Below, in pieces: positions 50,572 to 58,772 of a DNA stretch of 64,000 bases; positions within the stretch are counted from its first letter, which is position 1, and each line of letters begins with the position of its first letter. The DNA lies in contig NZ_JAPNKC010000001.1 of assembly GCF_026626705.1 (NCBI RefSeq), positions 10,502,001-10,566,000 of the forward strand, written 5' to 3'. The DNA comes from Pyxidicoccus sp. MSG2. Lineage in GTDB: Bacteria; Myxococcota; Myxococcia; Myxococcales; Myxococcaceae. The notes below the pieces were generated by a model. The model saw only the letters and a program-made list of their open reading frames with translations. It did not search any database and was not told where the DNA came from. The position numbers were made by a program, and so were the translations under genes.

Positions 50572-51966
50572 ATGGCGTACAGGATGAATATGCCTCCCAA
50601 GGAGGAGCGGGCGTCGCAGAAGCTGTTCGGTACGGACGGCGTGCGCGGCAAGGCGAACGTCTACCCGATGACGGCCGAGGTCGCGATGCAGCTCGGGCGT
50701 GCGCTCGCGTACCTCATCCGCAACGGGCCGCACCGGCACCGCGTCATCATCGGCAAGGACACGCGGCTGTCGGGCTACATGCTCGAGCAGGCGCTCGCCG
50801 CCGGCCTCACCTCCATGGGCGTGGACGTGGAGCTCGTGGGCCCGCTGCCGACGCCGGGCATCTCCAACCTCACCACCTCCATGCGGGCGGACGCGGGCGC
50901 GGTCATCTCCGCTTCCCACAACCCCTACGAGGACAACGGCATCAAGTTCTTCTGGCGCGACGGCTTCAAGCTGCCGGACGAGACGGAAGGCAAGATTGAA
51001 GACCTGGTGTCCAGCGGCTCCATCGACTCCATCCGCCCCACGGCCACGAAGATTGGCCGGGCGTTCCGCATGGAGGACGCGCGCGGCCGCTACATCGTCT
51101 ACCTGAAGGCCACCTTCCCGCGTGAGCTCACCCTGGAGGGGATGACCATCGTCGTCGACTGTGCCAACGGCGCGGCCTACAAGACGGCGCCCGCGGTGCT
51201 CGAGGAGCTGGGCGCCAAGGTGATTACGCTCGGCGTGTCGCCGGACGGAAAGAACATCAACCACAAGTGCGGCGCGCTCCACCCGGAGAACATGGCGCGC
51301 GCGGTGGTGAGGCACGGCGCCCACCTGGGCGTCGCCCTGGACGGTGATGCCGACCGCCTCATCGTCGTGGACGAGAAGGGCAAGGTGGTGGACGGCGACG
51401 CCATCATGGCCATCTGCACGGGCGAGCTGGTGGCGCGCAAGCAGCTCAAGAAGAAGACGCTCGTGTCCACGGTGATGAGCAACATCGGCCTGGAGCGCGC
51501 GGTGGCGCGCTGGGGCGTGAAGGTGGCCCGCACCCGCGTGGGCGACCGCTACGTCGTCGATGAGATGCGTCGCAACGGCTACAACCTGGGCGGCGAGCAG
51601 AGCGGCCACCTCATCTTCCTGGACCACACCACCACCGGCGACGGCACCCTCGCGGCGCTGCAGCTCTTGGCCGTCATGTGCCGCCAGGGCAAGCCGCTGA
51701 GCGAGCTGGCCTCCATCTTCGAGCCCGTTCCCCAGACACTGGTGAACCTGGTGGTGAAGCAGAAGAAGGAGCTGGGCGAGCTGCCGGAGGTGATGAAGGT
51801 CATCAAGAGCGTGGAGCAGCGGCTGGGCAACGCCGGCCGCGTGCTGGTGCGCTTCTCCGGCACGGAGCCCAAGGTGCGCGTGCTCATCGAGGGCGAGGAC
51901 GCCGTCCGCAACGAGGCGTACGCCAAGGAGATCGCCCAGGCGCTCTCCAAGTCACTCAACGGCTGA
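50572..51966 (+). CDS. glmM: Phosphoglucosamine mutase
   Basis: A 464-residue phosphohexomutase. KLFGTDGVRGKANVYPMTAE opens the fold; the active-site phosphoserine is Ser115 in VISASHNPYEDNGIKFF; the metal loop is VALDGDADRLIVVDEKG near 258; the sugar loop is NLGGEQSGHLIF; the phosphate loop is VRFSGTEPKVRV. It converts glucosamine-6-phosphate to glucosamine-1-phosphate for peptidoglycan and LPS precursors. AAAGGTGGAG lies upstream of the ATG. A hairpin TTCCGGCT/AGCCGGAA sits at about 51985, without a T-tract. Confidence 0.97.
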   Translation: MAYRMNMPPKEERASQKLFGTDGVRGKANVYPMTAEVAMQLGRALAYLIRNGPHRHRVIIGKDTRLSGYMLEQALAAGLTSMGVDVELVGPLPTPGISNLTTSMRADAGAVISASHNPYEDNGIKFFWRDGFKLPDETEGKIEDLVSSGSIDSIRPTATKIGRAFRMEDARGRYIVYLKATFPRELTLEGMTIVVDCANGAAYKTAPAVLEELGAKVITLGVSPDGKNINHKCGALHPENMARAVVRHGAHLGVALDGDADRLIVVDEKGKVVDGDAIMAICTGELVARKQLKKKTLVSTVMSNIGLERAVARWGVKVARTRVGDRYVVDEMRRNGYNLGGEQSGHLIFLDHTTTGDGTLAALQLLAVMCRQGKPLSELASIFEPVPQTLVNLVVKQKKELGELPEVMKVIKSVEQRLGNAGRVLVRFSGTEPKVRVLIEGEDAVRNEAYAKEIAQALSKSLNG

Positions 51967-52105
51967 AGCCGCGACTCCGAGCCATTCCGGCTGAGCCGGA
52001 ACGCTGAGCGGTTGACTTCGGGACGCCGGCCGCGAAATGAAGGGCCGGCGCGCGTACCGGGGCCATCGACAATCCCGTGCCCGCGCGCCAAGCGAGGTGC
52101 GGTCG

Positions 52106-52831
52106 ATGGGACAGCGACTGGGTGTCAACGTGGACCACGTGGCGACGCTGCGTCAGGCGCGGCGGACCACGTACCCGGATCCGGTGACGGCGGCGGCCAT
52201 GGCCGAGCTGGCCGGCGCGCAGCAGATCACCATCCACCTGCGTGAGGACCGGCGTCACATCCAGGACCGGGATTTGCGCATCCTCCGCGAGACGGTGCAG
52301 ACGCTGCTGAATCTCGAGATGGCGGCCACCGCGGAGATGGTGAAGATCGCCTACGAGCACAAGCCGGACGTGGTGACGCTGGTGCCCGAGCGGCGCGAGG
52401 AGCTCACCACCGAAGGCGGCCTGGAAGTCGCGGGCCAGCGCGAGCACGTCGCGAAGATCATCAAGAACCTCAAGGACGGGGAGATTGCCGTCTCGCTGTT
52501 CATCGACCCGGACCTGGACCAGGTGCGCGCGTCGCACAAGGTGAACGCGGACCGCATCGAGCTGCACACCGGCCGCTACTGCGAGGCCCGCAACGAGAAG
52601 GAGCGCGCGCGGGAGTTGGCGCGAATCGTCGACGCGGCCAAGGCGGGCACGAAGCTGGGCATGGGCGTGGCCGCGGGCCACGGGCTCAACTACGACAACG
52701 TGCAGGCCATTGCCCGCATCGCCGAGATTGACGAGCTGAACATCGGCCACGCGATTGTCGCGCGCGCGGTGCTGGTGGGCTTCGAGCGGGCGGTGCGGGA
52801 GATGTTGGAACTGATGCGCAACCCGGGGTAG
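52106..52831 (+). CDS. pdxJ: Pyridoxine 5'-phosphate synthase
   Basis: A 241-residue TIM-barrel protein; the ATG at 52106 follows GAGGTGCGG and begins MGQRLGVNVDHVATLRQARR. Further signatures are QITIHLREDRRHIQDRDL, VTLVPERREELTTEGGLEV, DRIELHTGRYCEA and AAGHGLNYDNV. It condenses deoxyxylulose-5-phosphate and phosphohydroxythreonine-derived aminoacetone phosphate in vitamin B6 synthesis. The product PLP is needed by the 5,6-aminomutase encoded at 34-37 kb, though that link is only metabolic. acpS follows after six bases. Confidence 0.97.
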   Translation: MGQRLGVNVDHVATLRQARRTTYPDPVTAAAMAELAGAQQITIHLREDRRHIQDRDLRILRETVQTLLNLEMAATAEMVKIAYEHKPDVVTLVPERREELTTEGGLEVAGQREHVAKIIKNLKDGEIAVSLFIDPDLDQVRASHKVNADRIELHTGRYCEARNEKERARELARIVDAAKAGTKLGMGVAAGHGLNYDNVQAIARIAEIDELNIGHAIVARAVLVGFERAVREMLELMRNPG

Positions 52832-52837
52832 CGCGGC

Positions 52838-53218
52838 ATGGGAATCGTCGGCCTCGGCCTCGACATCTGCTCCATCTCCCGCATCCAGCGCATCATGGAG
52901 GGCCCGCGCGCCGAGGCCTTCCTGAACCGCGTGTACACGCAAGCCGAGCGGGAGCTGTGCGGCGGGCGGCATGACGCGGCCAGCGCGTACGCGGCGCGGT
53001 GGGCCGCGAAGGAAGCGCTGGTGAAGGCGCTGGGCGCGCCTCCGGGCATCCGGTGGAAGGACATGGAGGTGCGAAGGGACGGCGGGCCGCCGTACTTCGC
53101 TCTTTCCGGCGTGGCGCTCGAGGTGATGGAGGCGCGGGGACTGGAGGCCTTCCTCGCGCTGTCGCATGACGCCGGCGTGGCCGCGGCCACGGTGGTGCTC
53201 CAGAAGAAAGGGGAGTGA
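52838..53218 (+). CDS. acpS: Holo-[acyl-carrier-protein] synthase
   Basis: A 126-residue phosphopantetheinyl transferase of the AcpS type. The magnesium-binding motif is GIVGLGLDICSISRIQRIM at the start, and AARWAAKEALVKALGA is the second conserved block (Glu and Lys ligands). It attaches phosphopantetheine from CoA to acyl carrier proteins. It lies between pdxJ (six bases) and nnr (three bases), so the three form one operon. Confidence 0.96.
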   Translation: MGIVGLGLDICSISRIQRIMEGPRAEAFLNRVYTQAERELCGGRHDAASAYAARWAAKEALVKALGAPPGIRWKDMEVRRDGGPPYFALSGVALEVMEARGLEAFLALSHDAGVAAATVVLQKKGE

Positions 53219-53221
53219 GCC

Positions 53222-54757
53222 ATGTTGCGCGTCCTCACCGCAGCCCAGATGCGTGAAGCCGAGCAGGAGGCCGAAGCGCGCCACGGGATGCCCTCCGCGT
53301 TGCTGATGGAGAACGCGGGGCGGGGACTCGCGGAGGTGGCCCGGAGCGTGGCCGGTCCGGACGGGCGCTTCACGGTGCTGTGTGGCCCCGGGAACAACGG
53401 CGGGGATGGGCTGGTGGCGGCGCGCTTCCTCCAGGAGGGCGGGGCCCGCGTCGCGGTGGCACTGGTGGGTGATGCGGCGAAGCTGACGCCCGAAGCGAAG
53501 CGGAACCTGGAGGCGCTGAAGGGCTTCGGGGTGGTGCCTCGCGCGCTGACGTCGCTGGCGGAGTCGGGGCACGGCGACGTGGTGGTGGACGCGCTGTTCG
53601 GCACGGGGCTGAGCCGCGCGCCGGCGGGGGAGTTCGCGGAGGCGATTGGCGCGATGGCGCGCTGGCGGCACGCGGGGGCGAAGGTGGTGGCGGCGGACGT
53701 GCCCTCGGGGCTGCAGAGCGACACGGGCGAGCCCTTCTCGCCGTGCGTGGAGGCGGATGTCACGGTGGCCTTCGGCTTTCTCAAGCCGGGGCAGGTGCTG
53801 GAGCCCGGGGCCTCGCTGTGCGGACGGGTGCGGCGGGTGGACATCGGCATGGGCGGCGAGGCCGCGAAGGACCTGTCCGGCCCGAGGCTCTTCGTGGTGG
53901 AGGAGGCGGACGCGCGCGGCACGCTGCCGGTGCGCCGCGCGGACTCGCACAAGGGCACCTACGGGCACGTGCTGGTGGTGGCGGGGAGCCGGGGCAAGTC
54001 GGGCGCGGCGGCGCTGGTGGCGAAGGCGGCACTGCGCTCGGGGGCGGGGCTGGTCACGGTGGCGGCGCGCGGGGATGCGCTGGACACGATTCAGTCGCAC
54101 TCGGCGGAAATCATGGGCACGCCCCTGGACGGGTCGGGGCCGCTGGGAATGGGCGACCTGGACGCGCTGCTGGCTGCTGCGGATGGCAAGGATGCGCTCG
54201 TCATCGGGCCCGGCATTCCTCGCGGCCCGGAGACGGGCGCGCTGATTGGCGAGCTGCTGTCGCGGTTGGAGTTGCCCGCGGTGCTGGACGCGGATGCACT
54301 CAACGCGGTGGCCACGGACTTGTCCGTGCTGCGGCGGGCGAAGGCGCCGGTGGTGCTCACGCCGCATCCGGGCGAGATGGCACGGCTGACGGGGAAGTCG
54401 ACGAAGGCGGTCCAGGCGCACCGGCTGGACGTGGTGAAGCAGTTGGCCACGGCGCTCGGAGTGACGGTGGTGCTGAAGGGCGACCGGACGCTGACGGCCC
54501 ATCCCGATGGACGCGTGTTCATCAACACCACGGGGAACCCGGGCATGGCCACGGGCGGCTCGGGGGACGTGCTGTCGGGCATCACGGGGGCGCTGCTGGC
54601 GCAGGGTTTCCCGGTGCCGGATGTGGTGTGGACGGCGGTGTACGCGCACGGGCTCGCGGGCGACCTGGTGGCGGCGCGGCGGGGGCAGCTCGGGTTGATT
54701 GCTGGAGACCTGGTGGAGCAGGGGCTCTGTGATTTGTGGGTCCGGTGGGAACGATGA
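53222..54757 (+). CDS. nnr: Bifunctional NAD(P)H-hydrate epimerase / ADP-dependent dehydratase
   Basis: A 511-residue repair enzyme. The N-terminal epimerase domain (about 1-215) shows LMENAGRGLAEVAR, VLCGPGNNGGDGLVAARFL and VVDALFGTGLSR. The C-terminal kinase-like dehydratase domain shows GTYGHVLVVAGSRGKSGAAAL, VIGPGIPRGPETG, VLTPHPGEMARLTG and the signature TGGSGDVLSGITGALLAQG. It restores NADH and NADPH damaged by hydration. Its stop overlaps the tsaE start (ATGA). Confidence 0.96.
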   Translation: MLRVLTAAQMREAEQEAEARHGMPSALLMENAGRGLAEVARSVAGPDGRFTVLCGPGNNGGDGLVAARFLQEGGARVAVALVGDAAKLTPEAKRNLEALKGFGVVPRALTSLAESGHGDVVVDALFGTGLSRAPAGEFAEAIGAMARWRHAGAKVVAADVPSGLQSDTGEPFSPCVEADVTVAFGFLKPGQVLEPGASLCGRVRRVDIGMGGEAAKDLSGPRLFVVEEADARGTLPVRRADSHKGTYGHVLVVAGSRGKSGAAALVAKAALRSGAGLVTVAARGDALDTIQSHSAEIMGTPLDGSGPLGMGDLDALLAAADGKDALVIGPGIPRGPETGALIGELLSRLELPAVLDADALNAVATDLSVLRRAKAPVVLTPHPGEMARLTGKSTKAVQAHRLDVVKQLATALGVTVVLKGDRTLTAHPDGRVFINTTGNPGMATGGSGDVLSGITGALLAQGFPVPDVVWTAVYAHGLAGDLVAARRGQLGLIAGDLVEQGLCDLWVRWER

Positions 54758-55233
54758 GCACCGCAACGCGTGTCACGACTGTTCGGCTGGCGTCGCCCGA
54801 GGAGACGCATGCGCTTGGCGTGCGGCTGGGCGGGCTGCTGCGGCCGGGTGACTTCGTGGGGTTGATTGGCGACCTGGGCGCGGGGAAGACGCACCTGGTG
54901 CGCGGCGTGGCCGAGGGCGCTGAGGTGCCTCGCTCGGAGGTGGCCAGCCCCACTTTCGCGATTGTGTATCCGTACTCGGGAAGGATTCCGCTGTACCACG
55001 CGGACCTGTACCGGCTGACGAGCTACGACGACCTGTACTCCACTGGCTTCCTGGACATGGTGGAGACCGGGGACGGCGCCTCGCTGGTGGAGTGGCTGGA
55101 CCGGATTCCGGCCGCTGCACCTCGTGAGCACCTGCGCGTGACGCTGCGACACGGGGGCGGGGATGTGCGCGAACTCACGGCCGAGGCGTTCGGTGAGCGG
55201 GCGGCGGAGCTGCTCGGCACGTGGCTGCCCTGA
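54754..55233 (+). CDS. tsaE: tRNA threonylcarbamoyladenosine biosynthesis ATPase
   Basis: A 159-residue P-loop protein starting at the ATG overlapping the nnr stop, with GGTGGGA upstream. Walker A is GDLGAGKTHLVRGVAEG (39-46 core), then EVASPTFAIVYPY, ADLYRLTSYDDLYSTGF and LVEWLDRIP, all TsaE signatures. It is the ATPase partner of TsaB/TsaD in making t6A37 of ANN-decoding tRNAs, which include the CAU tRNAs. It ends four bases from the convergent AraC pseudogene. Confidence 0.96.
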   Translation: MSTATRVTTVRLASPEETHALGVRLGGLLRPGDFVGLIGDLGAGKTHLVRGVAEGAEVPRSEVASPTFAIVYPYSGRIPLYHADLYRLTSYDDLYSTGFLDMVETGDGASLVEWLDRIPAAAPREHLRVTLRHGGGDVRELTAEAFGERAAELLGTWLP

Positions 55234-55237
55234 CGGG

Positions 55238-56160
55238 CTACTCCGCCTTCTTGCGGAACGCGCCGGGCCCCACGCCCACCACGCGCTTGAAGGCCTTGGC
55301 GAACGCGGCTTCGGCCGTGTAGCCCACGCGCGAAGCGACCTCACTCACGGAGGCTCCCGGTGCCGCGAGCCACTCTCGCGCCTTCACCATTCGCCACCGC
55401 GTCAGGTATGCGAGCACCGGCTCTCCCACCAACTCCGTGAAGCGCGCGGCGAAGGCCGAGCGCGACATGGCGGCCTCTCGTGCGAGCGACTCCACCGTCC
55501 ACGGTGCATCCGGCTGTTCGTGGATGCGCTGGAGCACGAGGGCAATCTGCGGGTCCGCCAGTGCTCGGAGCCACGGGCCGCTGTGCTCACCCGCCTCGGC
55601 CACGTGCGCGCGGATGATCTGCACGAAGAGGATGTCCGCGAGCCTCGACAGCACTGTCGTCACCCCCGGCGACCGCGAGGCCGCCTCGCTCGCGATGAAC
55701 TGCAGCGTCGCGTCCAGTCCTCCCGCGGACTGACGGCGGTCCGCACGCAGGTGGATGACGTCCGGCAGCGAGGACAGCAGCGGGTGACGTGGACCCTCGT
55801 CCAGGCTGAAGCAACCGGCGACGAACGCCGTCACCGACCATTCCCATCTCCAGGGGAGCCCGGTCGGCCGTCACGGCTCGCGCAGGACATGACCTTCTCG
55901 TAGGGCTGTGGCCGGGTGCGCCGGGCGTCGCGGATGACGTGCGCGGTGCCTCGGGGCAGGAAGAACAGGTCTCCTCCCGCGAGCGAATGCGTGCCCTCCA
56001 CGCCTTCCACCTCGACGACGCAGTTGCCGCGAGCGACGGCGTAGAACGACGGATGCTCCCGCTTCGGCACGCGCATGCCCCACGGCGCGGCGAGCTCCAG
56101 CCCTCCAGAGATGAGCCCCTTCAGGCGGATGGCCTGGGTGACGTCCGATAGCACATCCAC
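55238..56160 (-). pseudogene. AraC-family regulator (cupin + HTH) broken by a frameshift
   Basis: Starting at a GTG at 56160 (AGGAGGGCC upstream), the frame encodes a cupin AraC-binding domain (LKGLISGGLELAAPWGMRVP, GGDLFFLPRGTAHVIRDARR) and stops at about 55831. The next frame, beginning VTAFVAGCFSLDEG, carries the rest: the linker, then two AraC helix-turn-helices (PWTVESLAREAAMSRSAFAA, SVSEVASRVGYTAEAAFAKA). One inserted base near 55836 would join them into a normal ~307-residue regulator, so a single-base deletion has split the gene (or the sequence has an error there). It is divergent from the DoxX gene, the likely former target. The C-terminal half could still be made from an internal GTG. 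Confidence 0.75.
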
Positions 56161-56271
56161 GGTAAGGCCCTCCTGCTGGACGTCCTGACATAAATCACGG
56201 CGATTCGGGCATGGAGCGTCCAGCGCCATGCCCGTATCTCTTGCGCGGGTTCGTAACCAGGAGGAACCGTG

Positions 56272-56676
56272 ATGCGCAAGTACGTGCAGTGGGGGCTGAT
56301 GGGCCTGCTCGTGGTGTGGATGCTGTACGTGGGTGGCGGCAAGGCGCTGTGGATGGCGCCGTTCAGCGAGCGGATGCCCGCGATGCATTACGGCGAGGCG
56401 CCCACGCGCCTCATCGGTCTGCTGGAGGTAGCAGGCGCGCTGGCGCTCCTCTTCCCGCGCCTCCGGGCTCCGGCGCTGCTCGGACTGATGCTCTTGATGG
56501 CCGGCGCTATCGGCTCGCATTGGGCCGCGGGCCATCCCTTCGCGGGCGGGGCGGCGGCGACGATTTCCTTCATCGTGCTCGCCATCGCGTTGTTCGTGGA
56601 CCGGCCGGAATTGCTTCGCGTGCTGTTCACCGCGCCCGCGCGCAGCCTGTCTCAATCGGAGGCAGGGGGCGTGTAG
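56272..56676 (+). CDS. DoxX-family membrane protein
   Basis: A 134-residue integral membrane protein; AGGAGG stands seven bases before the ATG. Four hydrophobic helices are evident (GLMGLLVVWMLYVGGG, LIGLLEVAGALALLF, ALLGLMLLMAGAIGS, ATISFIVLAIALFV), with the DoxX/DUF4870-like GLLEVAGALALL signature. DoxX relatives are thought to handle quinone or thiol redox balance. It lies 111 bases from the start of the broken AraC gene, which probably regulated it. Its last 25 bases overlap the convergent pentapeptide gene. Confidence 0.87.
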   Translation: MRKYVQWGLMGLLVVWMLYVGGGKALWMAPFSERMPAMHYGEAPTRLIGLLEVAGALALLFPRLRAPALLGLMLLMAGAIGSHWAAGHPFAGGAAATISFIVLAIALFVDRPELLRVLFTAPARSLSQSEAGGV

Positions 56677-57821
56677 CTCCATTGCGCCTGGATGCTTGGG
56701 TCCACCTGCTCGCGCAGGCCCAACAGCCAGCGCTGGGCGTACGCCACCGGCCCCCGTGGGACTGGCGTCGGCAAGCTGGTGGCGCCCGCCCGCAATTGCA
56801 GGCCCCACTCGAGGCAGGCTCGCACGTCGCTCAGGTGGGGGGTGACGGTCTCCAGTCGGGTCGGGATTGGAGACCTCATCCGCTCTCGCGCGCGGATCTC
56901 GAAGTCCGCGTCCCGCAGGAGCAGCGCCACCGTGAGCTGCGGATGGGTCATCCTCGAATGGTCCAGGCGCTCCCACAGGGCTGTCAGAATGCGCGCGCTC
57001 GCTCCACCCAGCACCACGGCCGCTGTCGCGACCAGATGCAGGCGCCAGTCCGACGCCTTCAAGAGAGCCTCCAGCTCCGCGTCCAGGTTGGAGCTGGCCT
57101 CCACTCCCGCCTCGATGTGAAGCAGGGCTCGGCGGTTCGTGAGGTTGAGAAGGCCCGGAAACCCGCCGAGCATCAGGATTGGCTCGACAAAGGACGGGTA
57201 TCCCGCACGCCGTGCCTCCCTCACGAAGTTCCGATTCGGATGCGGGTACACCCGCTCAGGGGCCCACCGGGCGCACGTGAGGAGCGCGTCCTCCAAGTCG
57301 CAGAGGAACAGACTCGTGTCCCGCAGGTCCGCGTTGCGCAGGTCCGCGAGCTGCAACGTGGCCCTGTCGAACCGCGCATCACGCAGGCGTGCGCGGCGGA
57401 AGGAGCTTCGCGTCAGGTTGGAGGCTGTGAGCACCGCGCCCTCCATGCTGGCGTCGTCCCAGCACGTCTCCAGGGCCACGCAGGCCGTCAGGTTCGCTCG
57501 CTCCAGCCGAGCCTGGCGCAGCGATGCCCCCGACAGTGTCGCCAGCTCCAGCCGTGCGTCCTGGAGCCCGCAGTCCTCCAGTTGAGCACCGTCCAACCGC
57601 GCCCTCACGAGGTCCGCTCCCGGCAACTCCTCTTGCGTCAGGTCGATGCCGCGGAGGTCGCCCAGGTTGTCCCCCAGTGCCTCCGTGCCAGGGAACCCGG
57701 CCAGCACCTCGCGCCATGGGCCTCGCAGGCCCGACGCGATGAGCTGCTCGCGCCGACGCTGACCGTCAGGAGTCGTCCAGCGCGCGGCAAGTGCCTCCGC
57801 GCGCATGGATGCGGGGCTCAC
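56652..57821 (-). CDS. Pentapeptide-repeat protein
   Basis: A 389-residue protein. Residues about 55-175 hold some twenty A(D/N)LxX repeats (LRGIDLTQEELPGADLVRAR, ASLRQARLERANLTAC, RARLRDARFDRATLQLADLR), expected to form a right-handed quadrilateral helix. The C-terminal ~210 residues are helical with no repeat (LLNLTNRRALLHIEAGVEAS, LVATAAVVLGGASARIL) and no named domain. Some pentapeptide proteins mimic DNA and inhibit gyrase, others are scaffolds; nothing here decides. The stop lies in the convergent DoxX gene and its start overlaps the amidotransferase end. Confidence 0.88.
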   Translation of the reverse strand: MSPASMRAEALAARWTTPDGQRRREQLIASGLRGPWREVLAGFPGTEALGDNLGDLRGIDLTQEELPGADLVRARLDGAQLEDCGLQDARLELATLSGASLRQARLERANLTACVALETCWDDASMEGAVLTASNLTRSSFRRARLRDARFDRATLQLADLRNADLRDTSLFLCDLEDALLTCARWAPERVYPHPNRNFVREARRAGYPSFVEPILMLGGFPGLLNLTNRRALLHIEAGVEASSNLDAELEALLKASDWRLHLVATAAVVLGGASARILTALWERLDHSRMTHPQLTVALLLRDADFEIRARERMRSPIPTRLETVTPHLSDVRACLEWGLQLRAGATSLPTPVPRGPVAYAQRWLLGLREQVDPSIQAQWSYTPPASD

Positions 57822-58684
57822 GCCGCGTTGAGCGGAGCGCCCGGATTCACGGGCGGGAACAGATTGCCCCCGGCCAGCTCCTGCACGCGCCAGCGGTGGA
57901 AGACGAGGCGCGCGTCCACGGCGATGACGTCATCCTCCTCGACCTGCGCCCAGTACGGCCCGCCGCACAGCGACTCACTGGCGACGATGAACTGCGGCAC
58001 CTGCGTGCCTGGCTGCGGCAGCGCCGCCGTCCCCCCGCACGTCGGCCCCGTGGACACGAGGAGCGTGCGGTTGCGGCGCGAGGCCACCATCACCTCGCCA
58101 TTGGTGACGAGGAAGTTCATCGCCGAGGGACCACCCTCCACTCCAGGCCTGTCCGTGAGCGCCGCCACCAGCGACATCGTCTCCGCCACCGCGCGGGCCA
58201 CACCCTCCACGGGGACCGAGTGCTCGGGCGAGTGCCTGGCCGCCAGTCGGGTGAGGAAGAGGTAGAAGCAGCGCTCGCTGTCCGTGGTGCCCTTGATGTG
58301 GCCGCGCAGGCTCGGGCTGATGAGCGCTTCCACGGCCGACCGGTGCTTCGCGAACTCGCGCAGCGTCCCGTTGTGACCGAAGGACCAGCGGCCATGGTGG
58401 AAGGGGTGTGAGTTGCGCAATTCCACCGCGCCCACCGACGCGAGGCGGATGTGCGCCACCACCGTGTGAGACGACACACGGCTGCTCACCCGCTCGAAGT
58501 CAGGGTCGCTGTGCGCGGGCCCCACACCGTGGGCCACCAGCGGCAGCGGCTCCGCACCGTAGGCGGCGATGCCCCACCCGTCCTTGTGCTCGCGCGACTG
58601 GATGAGGAGCGAGTTCTTCTCCGTCACCAGGGCGGGGTGGACTGCGGCGGGCGTCGATGAACGAAATCCAAAGAGTCGGCACAT
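57818..58684 (-). CDS. Class II glutamine amidotransferase (YafJ/EgtC-like)
   Basis: A 288-residue Ntn-hydrolase starting MCRLFGFRS, so the catalytic cysteine is Cys2 after Met removal. QSREHKDGWGIAAYG, TVVAHIRLASVGAV, NSHPFHHGRWSFGHNGTL and GTTDSERCFYLFL are the glutaminase-domain signatures (Arg, Asn-Gly, Asp of the substrate site). It hydrolyses an amide, in EgtC a gamma-glutamyl peptide; the true substrate is unknown. Its stop overlaps the pentapeptide gene start (ATGA-type), suggesting joint expression. Confidence 0.93.
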   Translation of the reverse strand: MCRLFGFRSSTPAAVHPALVTEKNSLLIQSREHKDGWGIAAYGAEPLPLVAHGVGPAHSDPDFERVSSRVSSHTVVAHIRLASVGAVELRNSHPFHHGRWSFGHNGTLREFAKHRSAVEALISPSLRGHIKGTTDSERCFYLFLTRLAARHSPEHSVPVEGVARAVAETMSLVAALTDRPGVEGGPSAMNFLVTNGEVMVASRRNRTLLVSTGPTCGGTAALPQPGTQVPQFIVASESLCGGPYWAQVEEDDVIAVDARLVFHRWRVQELAGGNLFPPVNPGAPLNAA

Positions 58685-58699
58685 GGCTAGCGGCAGGTA

Positions 58700-58705
58700 T
58701 TTATA
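58700..58705 (-). promoter_or_regulatory. Possible -10 element for the amidotransferase gene
   Basis: TATAAA on the minus strand, preceded by CTG, lies 16 bases before the start codon in an 88-base gap after hutI. No good -35 box is seen 17 bases upstream, so the call is weak. If real, the leader is very short. Confidence 0.3.
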
Positions 58706-58772
58706 CAGCCCGGCCCCGACGAGAAGTTCTCGTGTCTCACCGGAATACGTCGCCTGTCATAGCGACGCCAAT

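Noticed and set aside
51956..54766. A 936-codon minus-strand frame opposite pdxJ, acpS and nnr
   Set aside because: It spans three well-recognised genes in antisense and has no motif of its own.
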